DNA of 64,000 nucleotides from Diploptera punctata (taxonomy: Eukaryota; Arthropoda; Insecta; Blattodea; Blaberidae). The position numbers were made by a program, and so were the translations under genes. Positions 1-12,320 of this stretch are shown piece after piece (position 1 is the first letter of the stretch; every line of letters begins with the position of its first letter). The notes under the pieces were generated by a model. That model was given only the letters and a program-made list of their open reading frames with translations. It did not search any database and was not told where the DNA came from. The stretch covers positions 67,001 to 131,000 of the forward strand of contig JASPKZ010003418.1 of the NCBI GenBank assembly GCA_030220185.1. Direction: 5' to 3'.

Positions 1-1370
1 CGTACCTCATTTGGCTCGTGTAACCAATTCATTTTTTCTTGCTTTCTTTTCTTTACAATGTCGGCACATTCTTCATCAAACCATTTCTTGTTTTGCCTAT
101 TTTTTAAACAACCAATGCTTTCTGATGCTGACAATTTAATAGTATCTGTTATAGCCTCCCATTCTTTATTTATATCAGTTTCTTCTTCGTTTGCCACATT
201 GTCATCTGAATATTCCAGTACTTCAAATCTATTAGCAATTTTGATTTGGTATTCTTTCCGCATTTCATCATTTTTCAAGTTTTTTAATTCAAATTTTACA
301 GAATCATGTGCTAGCCATTGTCTGATTTTCACTCTGACCAGATGATGATCCGAATTGCAATCTGTCCCTCAAACTGACCTAACGTTGATTATGCTACTGT
401 GCCAGCGTTTATCCACTAATACATTATCTATCTGGTTCCGAGTTTCTCCATCTGGGGACGTCCAGGTGTATTTATGAATATCATTATGCTGAAATGTTGT
501 GCTCTTAAAATGAGATTCTTTGATGTGCCAAAGGTGACTAATCTAACCCCGTTGTCGTTACTATCTTCATGAAGAATTTGCCGATTGTTGGTTTGAATAT
601 ACCTCCCCACCCCACTTTTGCATTAAAATCTCCTAAGACAATTTTCATATGATATCGTGAAAAGCTATCAAATAAACATTATAATTCTTCATAGAACCAT
701 CCTTGATCTTGCCATCTTTATCTTCTGTGGGGGCATGTACATTTACAATTATAAAATCATGTTGTATACCCTTTAGAATTATGTATGATATCCTATCACT
801 AACAAACTTAATATCTCAGATAGCGGATAGGATCCTCTTTCTGACTGAAAAACCTGTTCCAAATGCAGGTCTTTCTGCACCCCCATAGTATAATGCAAAG
901 CTTCCTAATTCCTGACTACCTTCTCTTGGCCACCTAACTTCCTGTAAGGCGACTATATGCAAGGGCGATTTATCTTTTTGCCGCGTTAATATCTCAAATG
1001 CCCCGCAATTGTATAAAGTCCTAATATTCCATGTTCCTAGGAACATGTCCCTGTGTTTGGGCCTTTGGCATGGGTTCTCTGAAGTAGTCCCCGCCCGGAG
1101 AACCGAATGGGGGACTATTTGACCTCCGGAAAATTTTACCCCAGTTGAACCCATGTCCGCATTTCTTGACGGTTTTATTTTTACGGTGAAAGATTGTCAC
1201 TCTTTCGACCAAGGTACTTTTTTCGCCTGCCTTATCACCTTCGACCAGTCCGGCATGGGTCACCCTATCGGCAGCAATGCTACCGCCGGCATTGCTCGCA
1301 GAATCATTTAAGCACGCAAGCCACTCCACACGACAAGGTAAAGATACCATAACATTTATTAATATTTTAA
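1..1370 (-). mobile_element. 5' part of a CFDP2/RTE-like LINE, broken
   Basis: Reading the minus strand gives a non-LTR retrotransposon endonuclease. It opens near 1154 with GTWNIRTLYNCGAFEILTR and IVALQEVRW, the apurinic-endonuclease fold seen in proteins annotated as craniofacial development protein 2-like. MKIVLGDFNAKVG follows around 640, and a DHHLVRVKIRQW-like segment around 340. The frame changes several times and stops interrupt it, so it is not functional. Upstream (1155-1370) lies the family's 5' leader, containing VTIFHRKN and KKCGHGFNWGKI. The same leader recurs on the plus strand at 31200-31500, which shows it belongs to the element. The element runs off the left edge of the window, so its reverse transcriptase is not visible here. 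Family assignment to the RTE-like group is probable; clade placement needs a tree. Confidence 0.8.
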
Positions 1371-2329
1371 ATTTTTTCAAACAATTTTTATAACAATATT
1401 AGACAATTTTAAAGTATTTATTTAAATACGAAAATCACAATATTATGACACTGTCAGACATTATTTTGATGCTAACTGATATTTTCTCCACAGAGTATAT
1501 TACTTAGTCTATGATTTTTCTATAGCTGTTTAGGATTATCGCTGGTTGGATCGACGTTAGGGAGTGATAAGTTAGTGTAGACCCAATTTTAATAAACGAT
1601 TGGCAATTTTAATATTCTTAATACATTTTCTAACATATATTTGGGGATTTATTGCAAAGATTGGTCATTTAAATTTCATAGCGACTTGCTGCCATTTTAG
1701 CATAAGATTTTTTAACTTTAGTACGATATCGATAGTAATCGAGGATGATAAATGATATATGGTTCGATGTTGGGTTATCGCTGGCTCTATAAATTCTAAC
1801 TTCTCGATGAGTGATATTTTCTTGTTAAAAGCTTTTCTGCTTGGAGGTAATTCACACATACGCCCGTACACAGCTACACTTTGTTACTCTGAAACTTCTG
1901 GAAGCCCGCCGGCTAATATACCGCCGAGAGTAGGCGGAGAGGAGCTCCAAGCAATAAAATAATTAAAATATTTAATTTTAACATTGTCTGCTCAGAATTA
2001 TTGGTGGCAGAACAAAACGTTATGTGAAAAACACACAGCGTTATAATGTATGTATATTTTGAGTATTGCACTGACTATGTATAAACCTTGAACCCAGGAA
2101 GAACGTAACAAAATAAAATACTCCTCGCAATATGAAATTAATAAAATATAAATATTAAATGCATAAGAAACAGACGTACAAAGTAAAAATATAAAAGCAA
2201 ATTGCAGAAAAGACGATCAAGAATTTTCCAGTTAGTATTTAATTGGTATTATTTTTTCAAGAATATATATTTCATACATTCACTTAATTAACTTTATTAC
2301 ATAAATATTTATTTATTTATGCACAAAAT
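1371..2329. other. AT-rich stretch without a recognisable gene
   Basis: No coding segment, tRNA-like motif or inverted repeat stands out. A small more GC-rich patch around 1890-1950 (gcccgccggc, ccgccgagag) has no recognisable identity. Confidence 0.5.
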
Positions 2330-2730
2330 GTTAATGTTTACATATCTTTCTGTGCCTAAAGTTTTATTATTCTTCTCCACTCGTCTCTCTCCATCCAATC
2401 CATGTCCTCAAGTCCTCTTGCTCTCATTCCAGTTCTTATTTCCTGCATCCACGAGTTTCGAGGTCTTCCTCTCCTCCTTCTTCAAGGTGAACACCATTCC
2501 CATGTTTTCCTGGGTAATATTTCCTATTGCATTCATCGTACGTGCCCTTACCTATTTAATTGCATATACCGCACATAATCTACTAATGAATAAACAATAT
2601 TCGTTTTTTCTCTTATGACAGTATTTCTTATTTTGTCTAATTTTGAACATATTGCTGCTCTCCTCAAGAAATCCATTTCCATCGACATAAGTTTTTGTTC
2701 TAAGTTTTTGTTGAATTGTATATTTGTCTC
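2330..2730 (-). mobile_element. LINE reverse-transcriptase C-terminal remnant
   Basis: The minus strand encodes MEMDFLRRAAICSKLDKIRN followed by TVIREKTNI and VDYVRYMQLN. This is the conserved C-terminal stretch downstream of the RT palm in RTE-like elements; compare MDYLRRSARKSRLEHV in the better copy at 16956-19562. The frame then breaks, and 2330-2540 continues as degenerate 3' coding sequence (GNITQENMGMVFTLKKEER). It is a short dead fragment that ends abruptly against an unrelated plus-strand LINE fragment. Confidence 0.7.
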
Positions 2731-3061
2731 AAATAAATACATCAATAAACTTAGAGAAGAATACACCACCAAAACATCTGGAAAGGAATGGGAAAATCTA
2801 CAAGCTTATGACATTACTACATTACAAAGAAAATCTGCAGTAGCAACATTCAGACTGCTAACGGGACATGACTGCTTGAATAAACACCTACACAGAATTG
2901 GCATAACAGATTCACCTAAATGCCCTTTTTGCAATTTAAATGAAGATATGGAAAGAAACCATCTCCTCCGTTGTCCAGCTTTTGTAGAAGAGACCAGCCT
3001 TTCTGCTAAATATTGGAGTGCAAGAGAGCGAATGATTTCATTATCAAGTGCTCGACATTAG
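2731..3061 (+). mobile_element. C-terminal tail of a second, R1-like LINE
   Basis: The plus strand reads TLQRKSAVATFRLLTGHDCL, then HLHRIGI and a cysteine/histidine cluster, CPFCNLNEDMERNHLLRC. This pattern (RLLTGH-H-CPxC-x-H-x4-C) is the post-RNase-H tail found in many insect R1/Jockey-like elements. It ends at a TAG at 3059-3061. Upstream coding is lost, so this is a 5'-truncated copy of only about 330 bp. It lies head-to-head against the LINE fragment on the minus strand. Confidence 0.65.
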
Positions 3062-3169
3062 ATACCAACCAACCATATTTGTAACTTATTTTTCCTGGTT
3101 TTATGTCTGTTCTATAAGACTCCATTCATCATTGCTGTATTACATAAATATATTATTCTAATTAAGTTT

Positions 3170-3795
3170 CCGACACTGCCATTCCAGGAAATTAATAGCT
3201 GTACGCACACTATTTCTCCAAATACCCCTACCCTGAGCTAAATTTTCCAAATAAAAACTCTGTATTAGTCACCTTTCTAAAATTATGGTTATTGTTATTC
3301 TGTCTTCTTCTATGGTTGTCTTGCAAGAAGCATCCATGCCCCTTTTTTCGTTTTCCATTTATGTGTACAAAACTTACTCTTCTTATTACATCTCGTTTTC
3401 CATAAAAAATCATGGAACTCTTCGTTAGAAAGTTTTCTCCATTCACCTGTCTGTTCTTCTCTCTTTGCTTAAAAATTGTTCCTGATCACTTTATTCTTAA
3501 TTACGTTTCTGTAAAGTAAGAGAGAATTCTTCACATCAATGTAATTATAAGAATAGCAGTTTTATATACTTCTAGTTTAATGTTTTTTGTAGACGTTGGA
3601 GTGACAAGAGAACCCTTATAATGCGTTATGGTCTGTGTTTCCAGGGTTAAGCCTAAATTTAATTTTTTTTTGCACCTCATTCCTGTTTGTAATTATTGGA
3701 CCTTTATACTTGAATCCCATCATATCTTCAAAATGTCCCACATTTTTGTTACGTATCACTTCGACACATTTTTTAACTTTAATGTTTAATGATGT
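3170..3795 (-). mobile_element. LINE 3' coding remnant
   Basis: Degenerate minus-strand sequence contains HINGKRKKGHGCFLQDNHRR, a worn form of the terminal RT tail that reads RRAWKLLVGKPEGQRPVGKP in the copy at 21075-22400. At 3660-3790 it contains the block that reads TNRNEVQKKIKF, similar to TNRNEI(H)KEIK in the LINE at 26870. Order and orientation fit one decayed element, adjoining the TA repeat at 3812. Confidence 0.5.
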
Positions 3796-3808
3796 ATATA
3801 AATAAATT

Positions 3809-3811
<3 letters not shown>

Positions 3812-3844
<33 letters not shown>
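3812..3844. repeat. (TA)n microsatellite
   Basis: About 16 uninterrupted TA units, ending next to the mariner at 3849, whose own TA target duplication is at 3847-3848. Mariners insert at TA, so a TA-rich landing site is expected. Confidence 0.9.
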
Positions 3845-3845
<1 letters not shown>

Positions 3846-3848
3846 GTA

Positions 3849-5063
3849 GGATGTAACAAAAATAGTGGCGACACAGCTGTAGAAACGAAACCATTCGGAG
3901 TTAATTGTTATAACGTCTGTCACATGTTAATATATGTCTGACCAATCGTACAGTAAATGGATTGGTCCTTACGTTTCAATGCGCATGCACTTTGGAGAGA
4001 GGAAGTTAATCTCCTCTGAGTTACCTCTCTGAGCAGTTGTGTTTCGCCATGTTTACAATCAAGGAAGAGCGATCTTGGTTGAAAATTTAATGTGCCCGTT
4101 GTCGTACAGCACGACAATGTCATGAAGGTCTTGTGGAAGTTTGAGGGGAGGCGGCATTACCATAGGACTGTGGCAGATGGATTAGAGTCTTTAAACAGGT
4201 CGTCCCAGTGTTGATGAAGACGATGTGGAAACTGTTTCCGCGCTACTAAAACTGATTGACAACAGACGTTACGTCAGTTAGCCCTGGAGATAGGACTGTT
4301 GCATATGACTGCGTTTCGTATTCCAAAGAATCGCCTGAGAATGCGAAAAATTGCATCTTGGTGGATTCACTGGTATTTGACTGAGGCTACGTTACGACTC
4401 CGCTCAAACTCACCTGCAGCGTTATGGTCGTGATGGTGACGCCGTCGTACGGCGCATTATTGCGCTTGATGAAACCTGGGCCAGATCATACGAGCCTCTA
4501 CTTAAGCGTCATCACGGCCACGCCACCCCTACAAATGTCAAAGTGATAGTTATTTTTGCATAGGACTACGCTGGCGTCATTCTAATGCATACCATCCCGC
4601 AAGGACTGAAAGGTAATGCGCAGTATTTCCTTGATTATATGAAGAAAATCCTGAGAAAAGCGTTGAAAGGGAAACACCCACATTTGTTTTACAGAACCCT
4701 CCATTCGTGTTGCAGGATAATTCTCAGAAGCACACGGGATACCCTGTAGCTGTTCTGTACCGTCGCTGTGGGAGGGACATTCACCGGAGTTAGGACCCTG
4801 TGATTATGACTCGATCCATAAGAGGAGGGAACCACTTCGTGACATTCGTTTCCAGACCTCATCCGAGATTCTGCTGGCATTAAGGCAGTCAGTCAGAAAC
4901 ATCAACAGACAGGAGCTGCTACAGGGATACTATGACTTCCACATCGCTGGCAACGAGTTGTAGACAATGCAGAGTATTATATTGAAGGACTGTAGAATTT
5001 TCACTGGTCTGTCACTTGTATACCAGTAATAAATAAATAGTTGCCACTATTGAAGTTACATCC
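3849..5063 (+). mobile_element. Mariner transposon, full length but inactive
   Basis: The ends form terminal inverted repeats: GGATGTAACAAAAATAGTGG at the left, and at the right the reverse complement of GGATGTAACTTCAATAGTGG. They are flanked by TA at 3847-3848 and 5064-5065, the Tc1/mariner target duplication. The 1215-bp length is typical of a mariner. The plus strand encodes a shattered transposase: GRPSVDEDDVETV near 4200, the catalytic block ALDETWARSYEP near 4465, GVILMHTIPQGLKGNAQYF near 4570, LQDNSQKHTGYPVAVLYRR near 4715 (the second catalytic region, normally QDNARxH) and YYIEGL near the end. Several frameshifts and in-frame stops separate these, so it cannot make transposase. No intact partner copy is visible here. 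Confidence 0.9.
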
Positions 5064-5206
5064 TAAGTATATATAACATCCACCCACAGTAATTTTGCTC
5101 GAAGGCAGGTCCTTCACTGCAATCATAGCATTTTCATGCTATGCTTGTAGCTTTACTAGGGAATTGTAGGTGTGATAGCATCCCGTTGCTTTCCACACCG
5201 GTGAAG
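5064..5206. repeat. Possible SINE-associated sequence beside the GAT repeat
   Basis: A distinctive segment (ggtccttcactgcaatcata ... ccacaccggtgaagaatgat) leads straight into the GAT microsatellite. It looks like moderately conserved repeat sequence, but no second copy was found in this window, so it is unassigned. Confidence 0.3.
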
Positions 5207-5207
5207 A

Positions 5208-5251
<44 letters not shown>

Positions 5252-5270
5252 AATGTTAAGGATGATGATG
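5207..5270. repeat. (GAT)n microsatellite
   Basis: About 20 GAT/ATG trinucleotides with one interruption (gataatgttaag). The same trinucleotide lies inside other copies of the adjoining SINE family (atcatcatcatcatcg near 21940; gatgatgatagtagtag near 45660), so it probably grew from the SINE's internal repeat. Confidence 0.9.
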
Positions 5271-5443
5271 ATGGCCATAAGATTTCGGGGACCGTTTCGG
5301 CCTTAAAGTTTTCCTGACATTTGTCTTACAGGTGAGGAAAAACCCCGATAAAAACCTCACCCAGAAAACTGCCCGATCGGGGATCGAACCCGGGCCCGCT
5401 GCGTGACAAGGAATCACGCTACCTCGAGACCACAGCGGTGGAC
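5271..5443 (-). mobile_element. tRNA-derived SINE (family 1), partial
   Basis: On the minus strand it begins GTCCACCGCTGTGGTCTCG (A-box region) and has a polymerase III B-box, GGGTTCGATCCCCG. The body includes AGGTTTTTATCGGGGTTTTT and CTCACCTGTAAGACAAATGT. It aligns with the more complete copy at 21697-22088 and the copy at 45536-45906. It stops at the GAT repeat, roughly halfway along the family. Confidence 0.85.
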
Positions 5444-6215
5444 ATATATAATATATACTACTGTATAAATTTTCAGTTTATTATATTAAAACTTTTTTTA
5501 GAAAATGGTTGAGGGATAAATGTTTATTAATGTATTAATGAAATGTTATAAATACGATAATAAAGAATAAAATAAAGAATAAGTAAATAAAATTCTATTG
5601 GCAGAAGTAAATTTGTAGGTTGCCATTATTTTGTTGCAGTAGGTTACCGGAAATTGGGTAGGTATGATGACTTCAAAAATCAATATCTACAGGGCCCATT
5701 GAAAATATAAGTGGCCACTGTATATAAACCTGACACTCGCCAGCTATTTTCACGTTTTCCATTTCTCCGTCCTTAGCCACAGCGCTCTGACACTTATACC
5801 TGATTTACAATGTGATCTATTTAATTTTCCGCTCTAAAATTAAAAGATACATACGAGTTTACTTCCACTGAAAACCAATAATTCACTAGTCTGACTTCAA
5901 AAATATTAACTGTTAAATACATTTGCGCTGTATCATCAATAAGAGAATAGTAAATATTTCATAATAACGAGAAAAATAACACTTTTGAGTCTTGTTTATC
6001 TGTCCTATTAACAGTGGTGTGCATTCTAGTTAGTATATTAAAAATTTTAAATGAAAAAATATATATTTGCCAAATTCCATTCAAATCAATTACGTGTGAA
6101 CATAAAAATTCAAACTACCCGTCGCGCTAGCGGATATGTTTCGCATTCGGTTTGACGGAGCCTCGACATATTCACATTATCTCCATAGAGGAATACGGAG
6201 TGTTTCCTCTATGTT
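5444..6215. other. No gene seen
   Basis: AT-rich sequence with no supported ORF, tRNA motif or repeat. The LINE at 6229 inserted at its right edge. Confidence 0.5.
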
Positions 6216-8540
6216 ACCCCCACCAACATTAAGCATATTCACGCCATGCTTCCAACGTTTTTCGTGAAAATTTATAATAAATGCCTGAGATTGGGAGTCT
6301 TCCCTGATTGTTGGAAATTAGCTGCAATTAAGATAATATCCAAGACAAGTTCACAAAATAAAAGTCATATAAATTCTTTTAGACCAATTAGTTTAATACC
6401 TGTTCTTGGAAAAATTCTAGAAAAACTAACTCCAATAACTTACTGAGGAATGAACAATTTGGGTTCACACCACAGAAGTCAACTGAAGATGCTGTTTGTT
6501 ATGTGGTAGACTGGATGAAAGAAACGTTCCGAAGGAAAATGCTGGGTGTTCTTATTTCTTTAGATGTATCTGGGGCTTTTAACCATGCCTGGTGACCCAA
6601 AATATTGTACCAGCTTAAGCAGAAAAAATGTCCCAAAATCTGTATGAACTTATTCAAAATTATTTTCAAAATTGCAAAATGCAGATTACTATATGTGATG
6701 AATCTCTTAAAACTGGCGTATCTCGAGGATGCCCCCAGGGATCTGCCTGCAGCCCAGGATTATAGAATACTCTGTATGATGAGCTACTAAAGCAAGAGTT
6801 ACTAAACGGTTGTAAGATTATTGCTTATGCAGATGATGCGCTCTTACTTATCAGAAGTACTGATGTGCATACACTTGTTCAAATTGGCAATATGGCTCTA
6901 AATATTCTATTCCATTTGGGAGTAGAAAACAAACTACAATTCAACCCCCACAAGTCTCAAGCAATGCTCACTACAAGAAGAAGTAATATAGAATTGAACC
7001 AGGTTTACAAATAAATCGCCAAGACATTTTATTTGTCAACAGTATAAATTATCTGGGTGTAATTTTAGACCTCATTTAAAACACCTATCTGCCAAAAGTA
7101 GCAAATTCCTTAGAGGCTTCTCTATGGCAAGCAGGCCAACGTGGGGATTAAATTCAGAAATACTGACAATTATATATAATGGTGCTGTTAAACCATTGTT
7201 AATATACTGTGCTGCTGCATATCAAGATATTCTAAGCAAAACGTATGTTCAGAACGAATTATACCAAATTCAACGAGGATTTGCACTACGTATATGTATC
7301 TTATCGTACAATTTCCACGGATGCAGCACTTGTCATTGCTGGTATTCCTCCTCTACATCTAAGTGCATTTTACTCTGCTGCCTTGAACAATATTATTAAA
7401 AGAAATCGTAAGAAGATATTTCAACAGTTTACTTTTGACATTGATTATGCTATGTCTTTCATGGCTGCTGGACATCCTGCCACAGAATATGACAATCTAA
7501 ACTTGCAAAGCTGTGGAAATACTCATGCCTATACCATTTATACGGACGGATCAAGATTTACTGCAGGAGAAGAGAAAGTACAAGTTGTAGTTTATCGTGA
7601 AGACAGTGAAGTTTTCTTCAAATTATTCAAATGTTCCCCTACCTGTTCTGTTTTCCAAGCAGAACTATATGCTATAAAAGAAGCAGTACAGTGGTGTATT
7701 CAACATAAATATATTGCACGAATTTTTAGTGACTCGCAGCCTGCTCTTCAATCGATCGCAAATAAATTTAATTTAAATCCAAGCTCTGTAGAAATCATGA
7801 ATAACATAAAAAATTACACAAAACACCTGTGCCTATCTTGGATACCAGGACACCAGGGAACTGTGGGAAATGAACGTGCTGATCAATTAGCTAAATCCGC
7901 AGCATCGTCTGAGCTTCATTATTCATTTTCAAAGTGTCCAATATCCTATGTTAAAGGAAACTGTTGGACTATATGATCACAGATTGGAATGAATATTGGA
8001 TAAATGGCGCTTTGACTAAAGAGCTCTTCTTTCCTACAGTACACCATAGGCTAAAGACAAAACATTTTATTCCAAATTTCATTTTAACACAATTTATGAC
8101 TGGCCATGGAAAATTTGGAAGTTATTTAAGAAGATTTAATATCAACCCAGACAGTGATCATAGTTGTAAATGTCATGAATCAATACAATCTGTAAAACAT
8201 GTTTTATTTGATTGTCCTATAATTGAAAGACAACGATTCTGGTTTAAACTTACTTATAAATGATGATGAGACTTCTGCCTCAATGTGTGAAGTGATTTTT
8301 AAGACCCAAAATTATTATAAACATTTTATGAACTTCATAAGAAACAGTCATAACAATATTTAGTATTTTCGAAGACACTTATAGATAATTTAAGACACTC
8401 ATTCAAAACCATAAGATAATAATTCTGTTTTACAATGTATAGTATAACACTGTTATAGTAAGCTACAACCCTAACATGCCTTGGTGGCGAAATAGGGTTT
8501 CAAAATATTTGCAAATTCAATAATAATACCCCCACCAACA
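6216..8540 (+). mobile_element. 5'-truncated LINE with RT and RNase H, with target duplication
   Basis: The 13-bp direct repeat ACCCCCACCAACA at 6216-6228 and 8528-8540 brackets the insertion. The 3' end is an AAT-rich tail (ttcaataataat), as for target-primed integration. Coding fragments in order: CWKLAAIKIISKTSS and FRPISLIPVLGKILEK (RT motif 1-2), GVLISLDVSGAF, a damaged GCPQGS-like block near 6730, IIAYADDALLLI near 6810-6850 (YADD catalytic box), then thumb sequence. RNase H follows in the frame 7245-7976: YTIYTDGSRF, QAELYAIKEAVQW, IFSDSQPAL and LSWIPGHQGTVGNERADQLA, holding the D-E-D-H/D pattern. A Cys/His tail (CKCHESIQSVKHVLFDCP) ends near 8263. Several frameshifts kill the RT portion, while the RNase H frame of 243 codons is open. 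RNase H plus this tail points to the I/R1/LOA-like side of LINE diversity. Confidence 0.9.
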
Positions 8541-8856
8541 CCAGCTATAGCGCTACAGATGAATCCGCGCAAGCGATTTACATCACTGCCTGCTACGTCC
8601 AGCGATAATCCACACTAGACCAGCAATGAGCCACTAGACGAAGCTTGTGTCTTATTCCATCATTTTTATTGAATACCAGCTAGCTGTACCCAGTTAACAT
8701 TACAACTCAAATAGTATACAGAAGGTCATATAATTTTTCGACCTATCGATTCATCAAATGTTTATTTGATGAATAAAACGTGATTGGCTGATAGAATTTT
8801 TCCAAATAACCTTTCTTAATTTATGATATTCAATTTATACCAGTTACATTTTTACA
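8541..8856. other. No gene seen
   Basis: Continuation of the sequence interrupted by the LINE insertion. Around 8740-8790 is a short palindrome (atcaaatgtttatttgatga). No coding evidence. Confidence 0.4.
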
Positions 8857-8875
8857 AAATACAATATATATATAA

Positions 8876-8912
<37 letters not shown>

Positions 8913-9011
8913 GCTTTATTTTACCTGGCAGAGTTAAGGCCTTAAGGTCTTGTCTACCACTCAACCAGGTTTAAAAAAATACAAACAAAAAAATAGTCTT
9001 AAATCTAAATT

Positions 9012-9060
<49 letters not shown>
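8857..9060. repeat. (TA)n and (AAT)n microsatellites around a LINE 3' end
   Basis: TA runs at 8865-8885 and 9016-9058 and an AAT run at 8885-8912. Between them is the reverse complement of the LINE family's 3' terminus (gctttattttacctggcaga). The AAT run fits the simple-repeat tail of the minus-strand LINE upstream. Confidence 0.85.
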
Positions 9061-9062
<2 letters not shown>

Positions 9063-9214
9063 GATTACAAGTTATGAATACAATACAATTAATATTTATA
9101 ATGTATTTTGATTTACTCTAAATTTAACGAATTAAAATATATAATATGTACAATATATATAAAAAACAGGAAAAGATTAATGACATAGTATAAAATTAAA
9201 TAAATAGAGAAAAA

Positions 9215-12154
9215 TTAATTATTAGACAACAGGTAACTGTATAAGCGTGACTTAAAGGTACCAAGTGTGCGGCAACCCCTGATATCTTGAGGAAGGAGAT
9301 TCCAGGAGCGGGCAGAGGCTACTGTGAAGGAAGTAGAATAGGAGGAAGTGCTATGAAGAGGAATTGTTAGCAGACTGCTATCTTGTGATCTAGTGTCAAT
9401 ATTGTGGTAAGAGGATAACTTCTCAAATCTAGACGCCAGGTAAGTAGGGATGTAGGAATTCAGAAGCTTGAAAAGTAGTGAAAGAGAGTGCAATTTACGT
9501 CTGTCAGTAAGACGGAGCCAAGAGAGGTTATTAAAGTGTTCGGAAATATGGTCATAACGGCGGATATTGAAAATGAATCGAACGCAAGCATTATGAACAC
9601 GCTGCAGTCTCTGCGACAAGTCATAGTTTAGATCATTATATATAATGTCACAATAATCGAAGTGTGGTAACACAAGATTCTGCACAAGGATTTGTTTTAA
9701 CGAAACTGGGAGAAAATTCTTTAAACGTCTAAGATAATGTAAGATGGAGAAAGTCTTTTTACATATGTGTTTCACTTGTGTTTGCCAGGTTAAATTTGCG
9801 TCTAGATGTAGTCCAAGATCTATTACTGAAGAAGAATAAGGGATAATTATATTATTTATAGTAATGTTTGGTAGTGTAGATATGTCAAAGGTTGTAAGCA
9901 GTCTTTGTTGTCCCATTAGAATTACTTGTGACTTGTTAGGATTTAGATTTAGACCGATACTTGAAGACCAGTTAAAGATGGATATGAGATCGTCATTCAT
10001 TTTTGTCAAGCTGTTATAGAGAGAATGAGGAGGTGAATGTAGGTAAATTTGGAGATCATCAGCGTAGAGGTGATAACGGCAGTGCTTTAGTACAGCTGGC
10101 AAGTCATTTATGTAGATTGAGAAAAGAAGAGGTCCGAGAACACTGGCCTGGGGGACTCCAGCCGGCACGTTGCGCCAAGACGAAGATCTAGAGTTTAATG
10201 AAAACGTATTGTTGACGACCGTGCAGGTATGAGTCGAACCAGGATACAGCGCTGTCAGACAAGTGTAGGTGCTTGAGCTTTATCATAAGTAAGTCGTGGT
10301 CTACTGTGTCAAAAGCTTTGCTGAAGTCAAGTAAGGTTAAAGGAGTCAATTGACGTCTGTCCACGGCTTCACGAATATCTTCAGTAATTTTTAGCAAAGC
10401 TGTGGTTGTGCTATGACCATATCTAAAGCCGGATTGATAAGGATCAAGGAGGTGATTTTCTTGGAGATATTCAGTCATTTGCTTATGTACAATATGTTCC
10501 AGGGCTTTAGATAATGTCGGAAGGATGCTAATCGGTCGGTAGTCATTACAGTTAGTTGGTGTACTTATTTTTGGTATAGGCCGAACTCTAGACTGTTTCC
10601 ATACAGTAGGGAAGATAGAAGTTATAAGGGAAGCATTAAAAATATGAGTCACGTGTGGGTAGTATAATGTCAATGATTTTATTTAGCATTAAAATGCTGA
10701 TGTTATCTGTTCCTTGTGCATTGGATTTAATCCGCTTGAGTGCTTTTTTAACGTCTATAGGCGAAATGTCGTTAAAGTAAAATTTATCTCTTCCTATATG
10801 GGGGGATGGGGATAAGTCTTTAAGAATGTCTATTTTAGTCTTGTTGTCTGGAGGTGTCATGGGTATTGAGGTAAAATGTTCATTTAAGTCATCTACAGAA
10901 ATGTCTATAGAGTCAGTTGAGGGATTCAACTGTCTAAGTCCCATTGCACGGAGATTTCGCCAAGTGTCCCGTGCACTTATTTCAGGTCCGATTATACTGT
11001 GGGCGTGTCGTAGTTTGGCATTGCGTATAGTTTGTGTAGTTGTGTTTCTAAGTTGTTTGTACAGTTGCCAGTTCTCGTTATTTTTATGTCGTCTGTATGT
11101 TCGGTATGGTTTGTCTCGTTTTGACATAAGTTCACGTATTGAGTCATTCATCCAGGGTGCAGGGGGGCGGGAAAATCGTCGGGTTTTTACTGGTGCATGT
11201 CTATCATATATTTGTAATATCAGTGTATTAAATGTGTCTACTTTTTCATCAACTGATCTAAGATTCCATATTGTGTACCAAGGTAGTTCTAAAGCGTCTG
11301 ATTTTAGTTTAGTATCGTCTATGTTTTGTAAATTTCTGTACATAATCAATTTAGAGCGTCTTTTAGGACATTGGAGTGAGTATTCTACGAATACAATGTC
11401 ATGAGCAGATATGCCGGGAGCAGGAATTTGTCCATATGACAGTACTTTCTGTGGATGTGTAGTCACTATTAAGTCCAGTAGAGTGTCGGTAGTAGCAGTA
11501 TGATGTGTGGCAGAGAGAGGAACAATTGTCATATTTAATCTTTGGAACATATTTTTAAGTTGTATGGCTGGTGAGTCAGTCTGAAGAAGATTTGTATTAA
11601 AATCGCCTGCGACAATAACGTGTTCATAATGAGGTAATGAATCGTTCAGAGCGTTTTCTAGATCCGAAAGGTGCCTTATTTTTGGAGGTTTGTATACAAT
11701 GCATAAGAGACATTTTTTAGACTGGCTTGAATTTCTACGAATAAGAACTCGGGGACTTGTGGACAATTCTTGGATTAAGCTCATTTGATATAAAGGCACA
11801 AACTCCTCCACCTCTTTTATCTATTCTGTCATTTCTGAGCAATGTATATCCGTCTAGGTGAACAAGGGACGAAGGTATGGAAGGGGTCAGCCAGGCTTCC
11901 GAAATTAAAATGCCGCTCAGTCCAAGAGATGAAAATATGGTTTCAAACTCATCAAAGTGGGACAGAATGCTTTGTGAATTTACGTGAGCGATTTTAAGTG
12001 ATGATTTATCAATAGAAAATGCATTCTTAAGTAGACTAGTAGTAGTTGTTGGAGGGGATGGTAGGGATTGAGGAATGTTGCTACCTGCGTTAAAAGTTGT
12101 CTGCACAATAAGAGGGTGATTGGAGAAGGTGAGTGAGTCAGAGGTTGCAAACAA
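9215..12154 (-). pseudogene. LINE ORF2: endonuclease plus reverse transcriptase, three frameshifts
   Basis: Four open pieces follow one another on the minus strand. 12154-11735 carries the endonuclease start (LKIAHVNSQSI, GILISEAWLTPSIP, DKRGGGVCAF). 11811-10636 continues it (CLLCIVYKPP, HVIVAGDFNTNLL, ISAHDIVFVEY) and adds the linker to the RT. 10673-10188 gives RT motifs (QSRVRPIPKIS, NDYRPISILPTLSKALE, LTLLDFSKAFDTVDHDL). 10168-9215 gives [19 protein letters not shown], the catalytic YADDLQIYL, and the thumb. Breaks lie near 11750, 10650 and 10180, each between motifs that should be contiguous. Motif spacing and the ~980-codon total fit a CR1/Jockey-type ORF2 with an APE-type endonuclease and no RNase H. 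The pieces are long and clean, suggesting a relatively young copy. Confidence 0.88.
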
Positions 12155-12320
12155 GTCTTCATTTGTCAGCTCAATGTTGCCAATAGCAGAAAGTAAAAAT
12201 AAACTATGTACTGTAATAACTCTAATAAAATTAAAATAATTTAGCTAAACAAAGAACTTAAAAAATTAAAATAAAACAAGTAAGTTGTCCTAAATAAAAA
12301 ATAATAAACTTAAAACTTAC

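Noticed and set aside
10826..11404. 192-codon plus-strand open frame
   Set aside because: It is antisense to the LINE ORF2 linker and endonuclease, which has clear family motifs on the minus strand.
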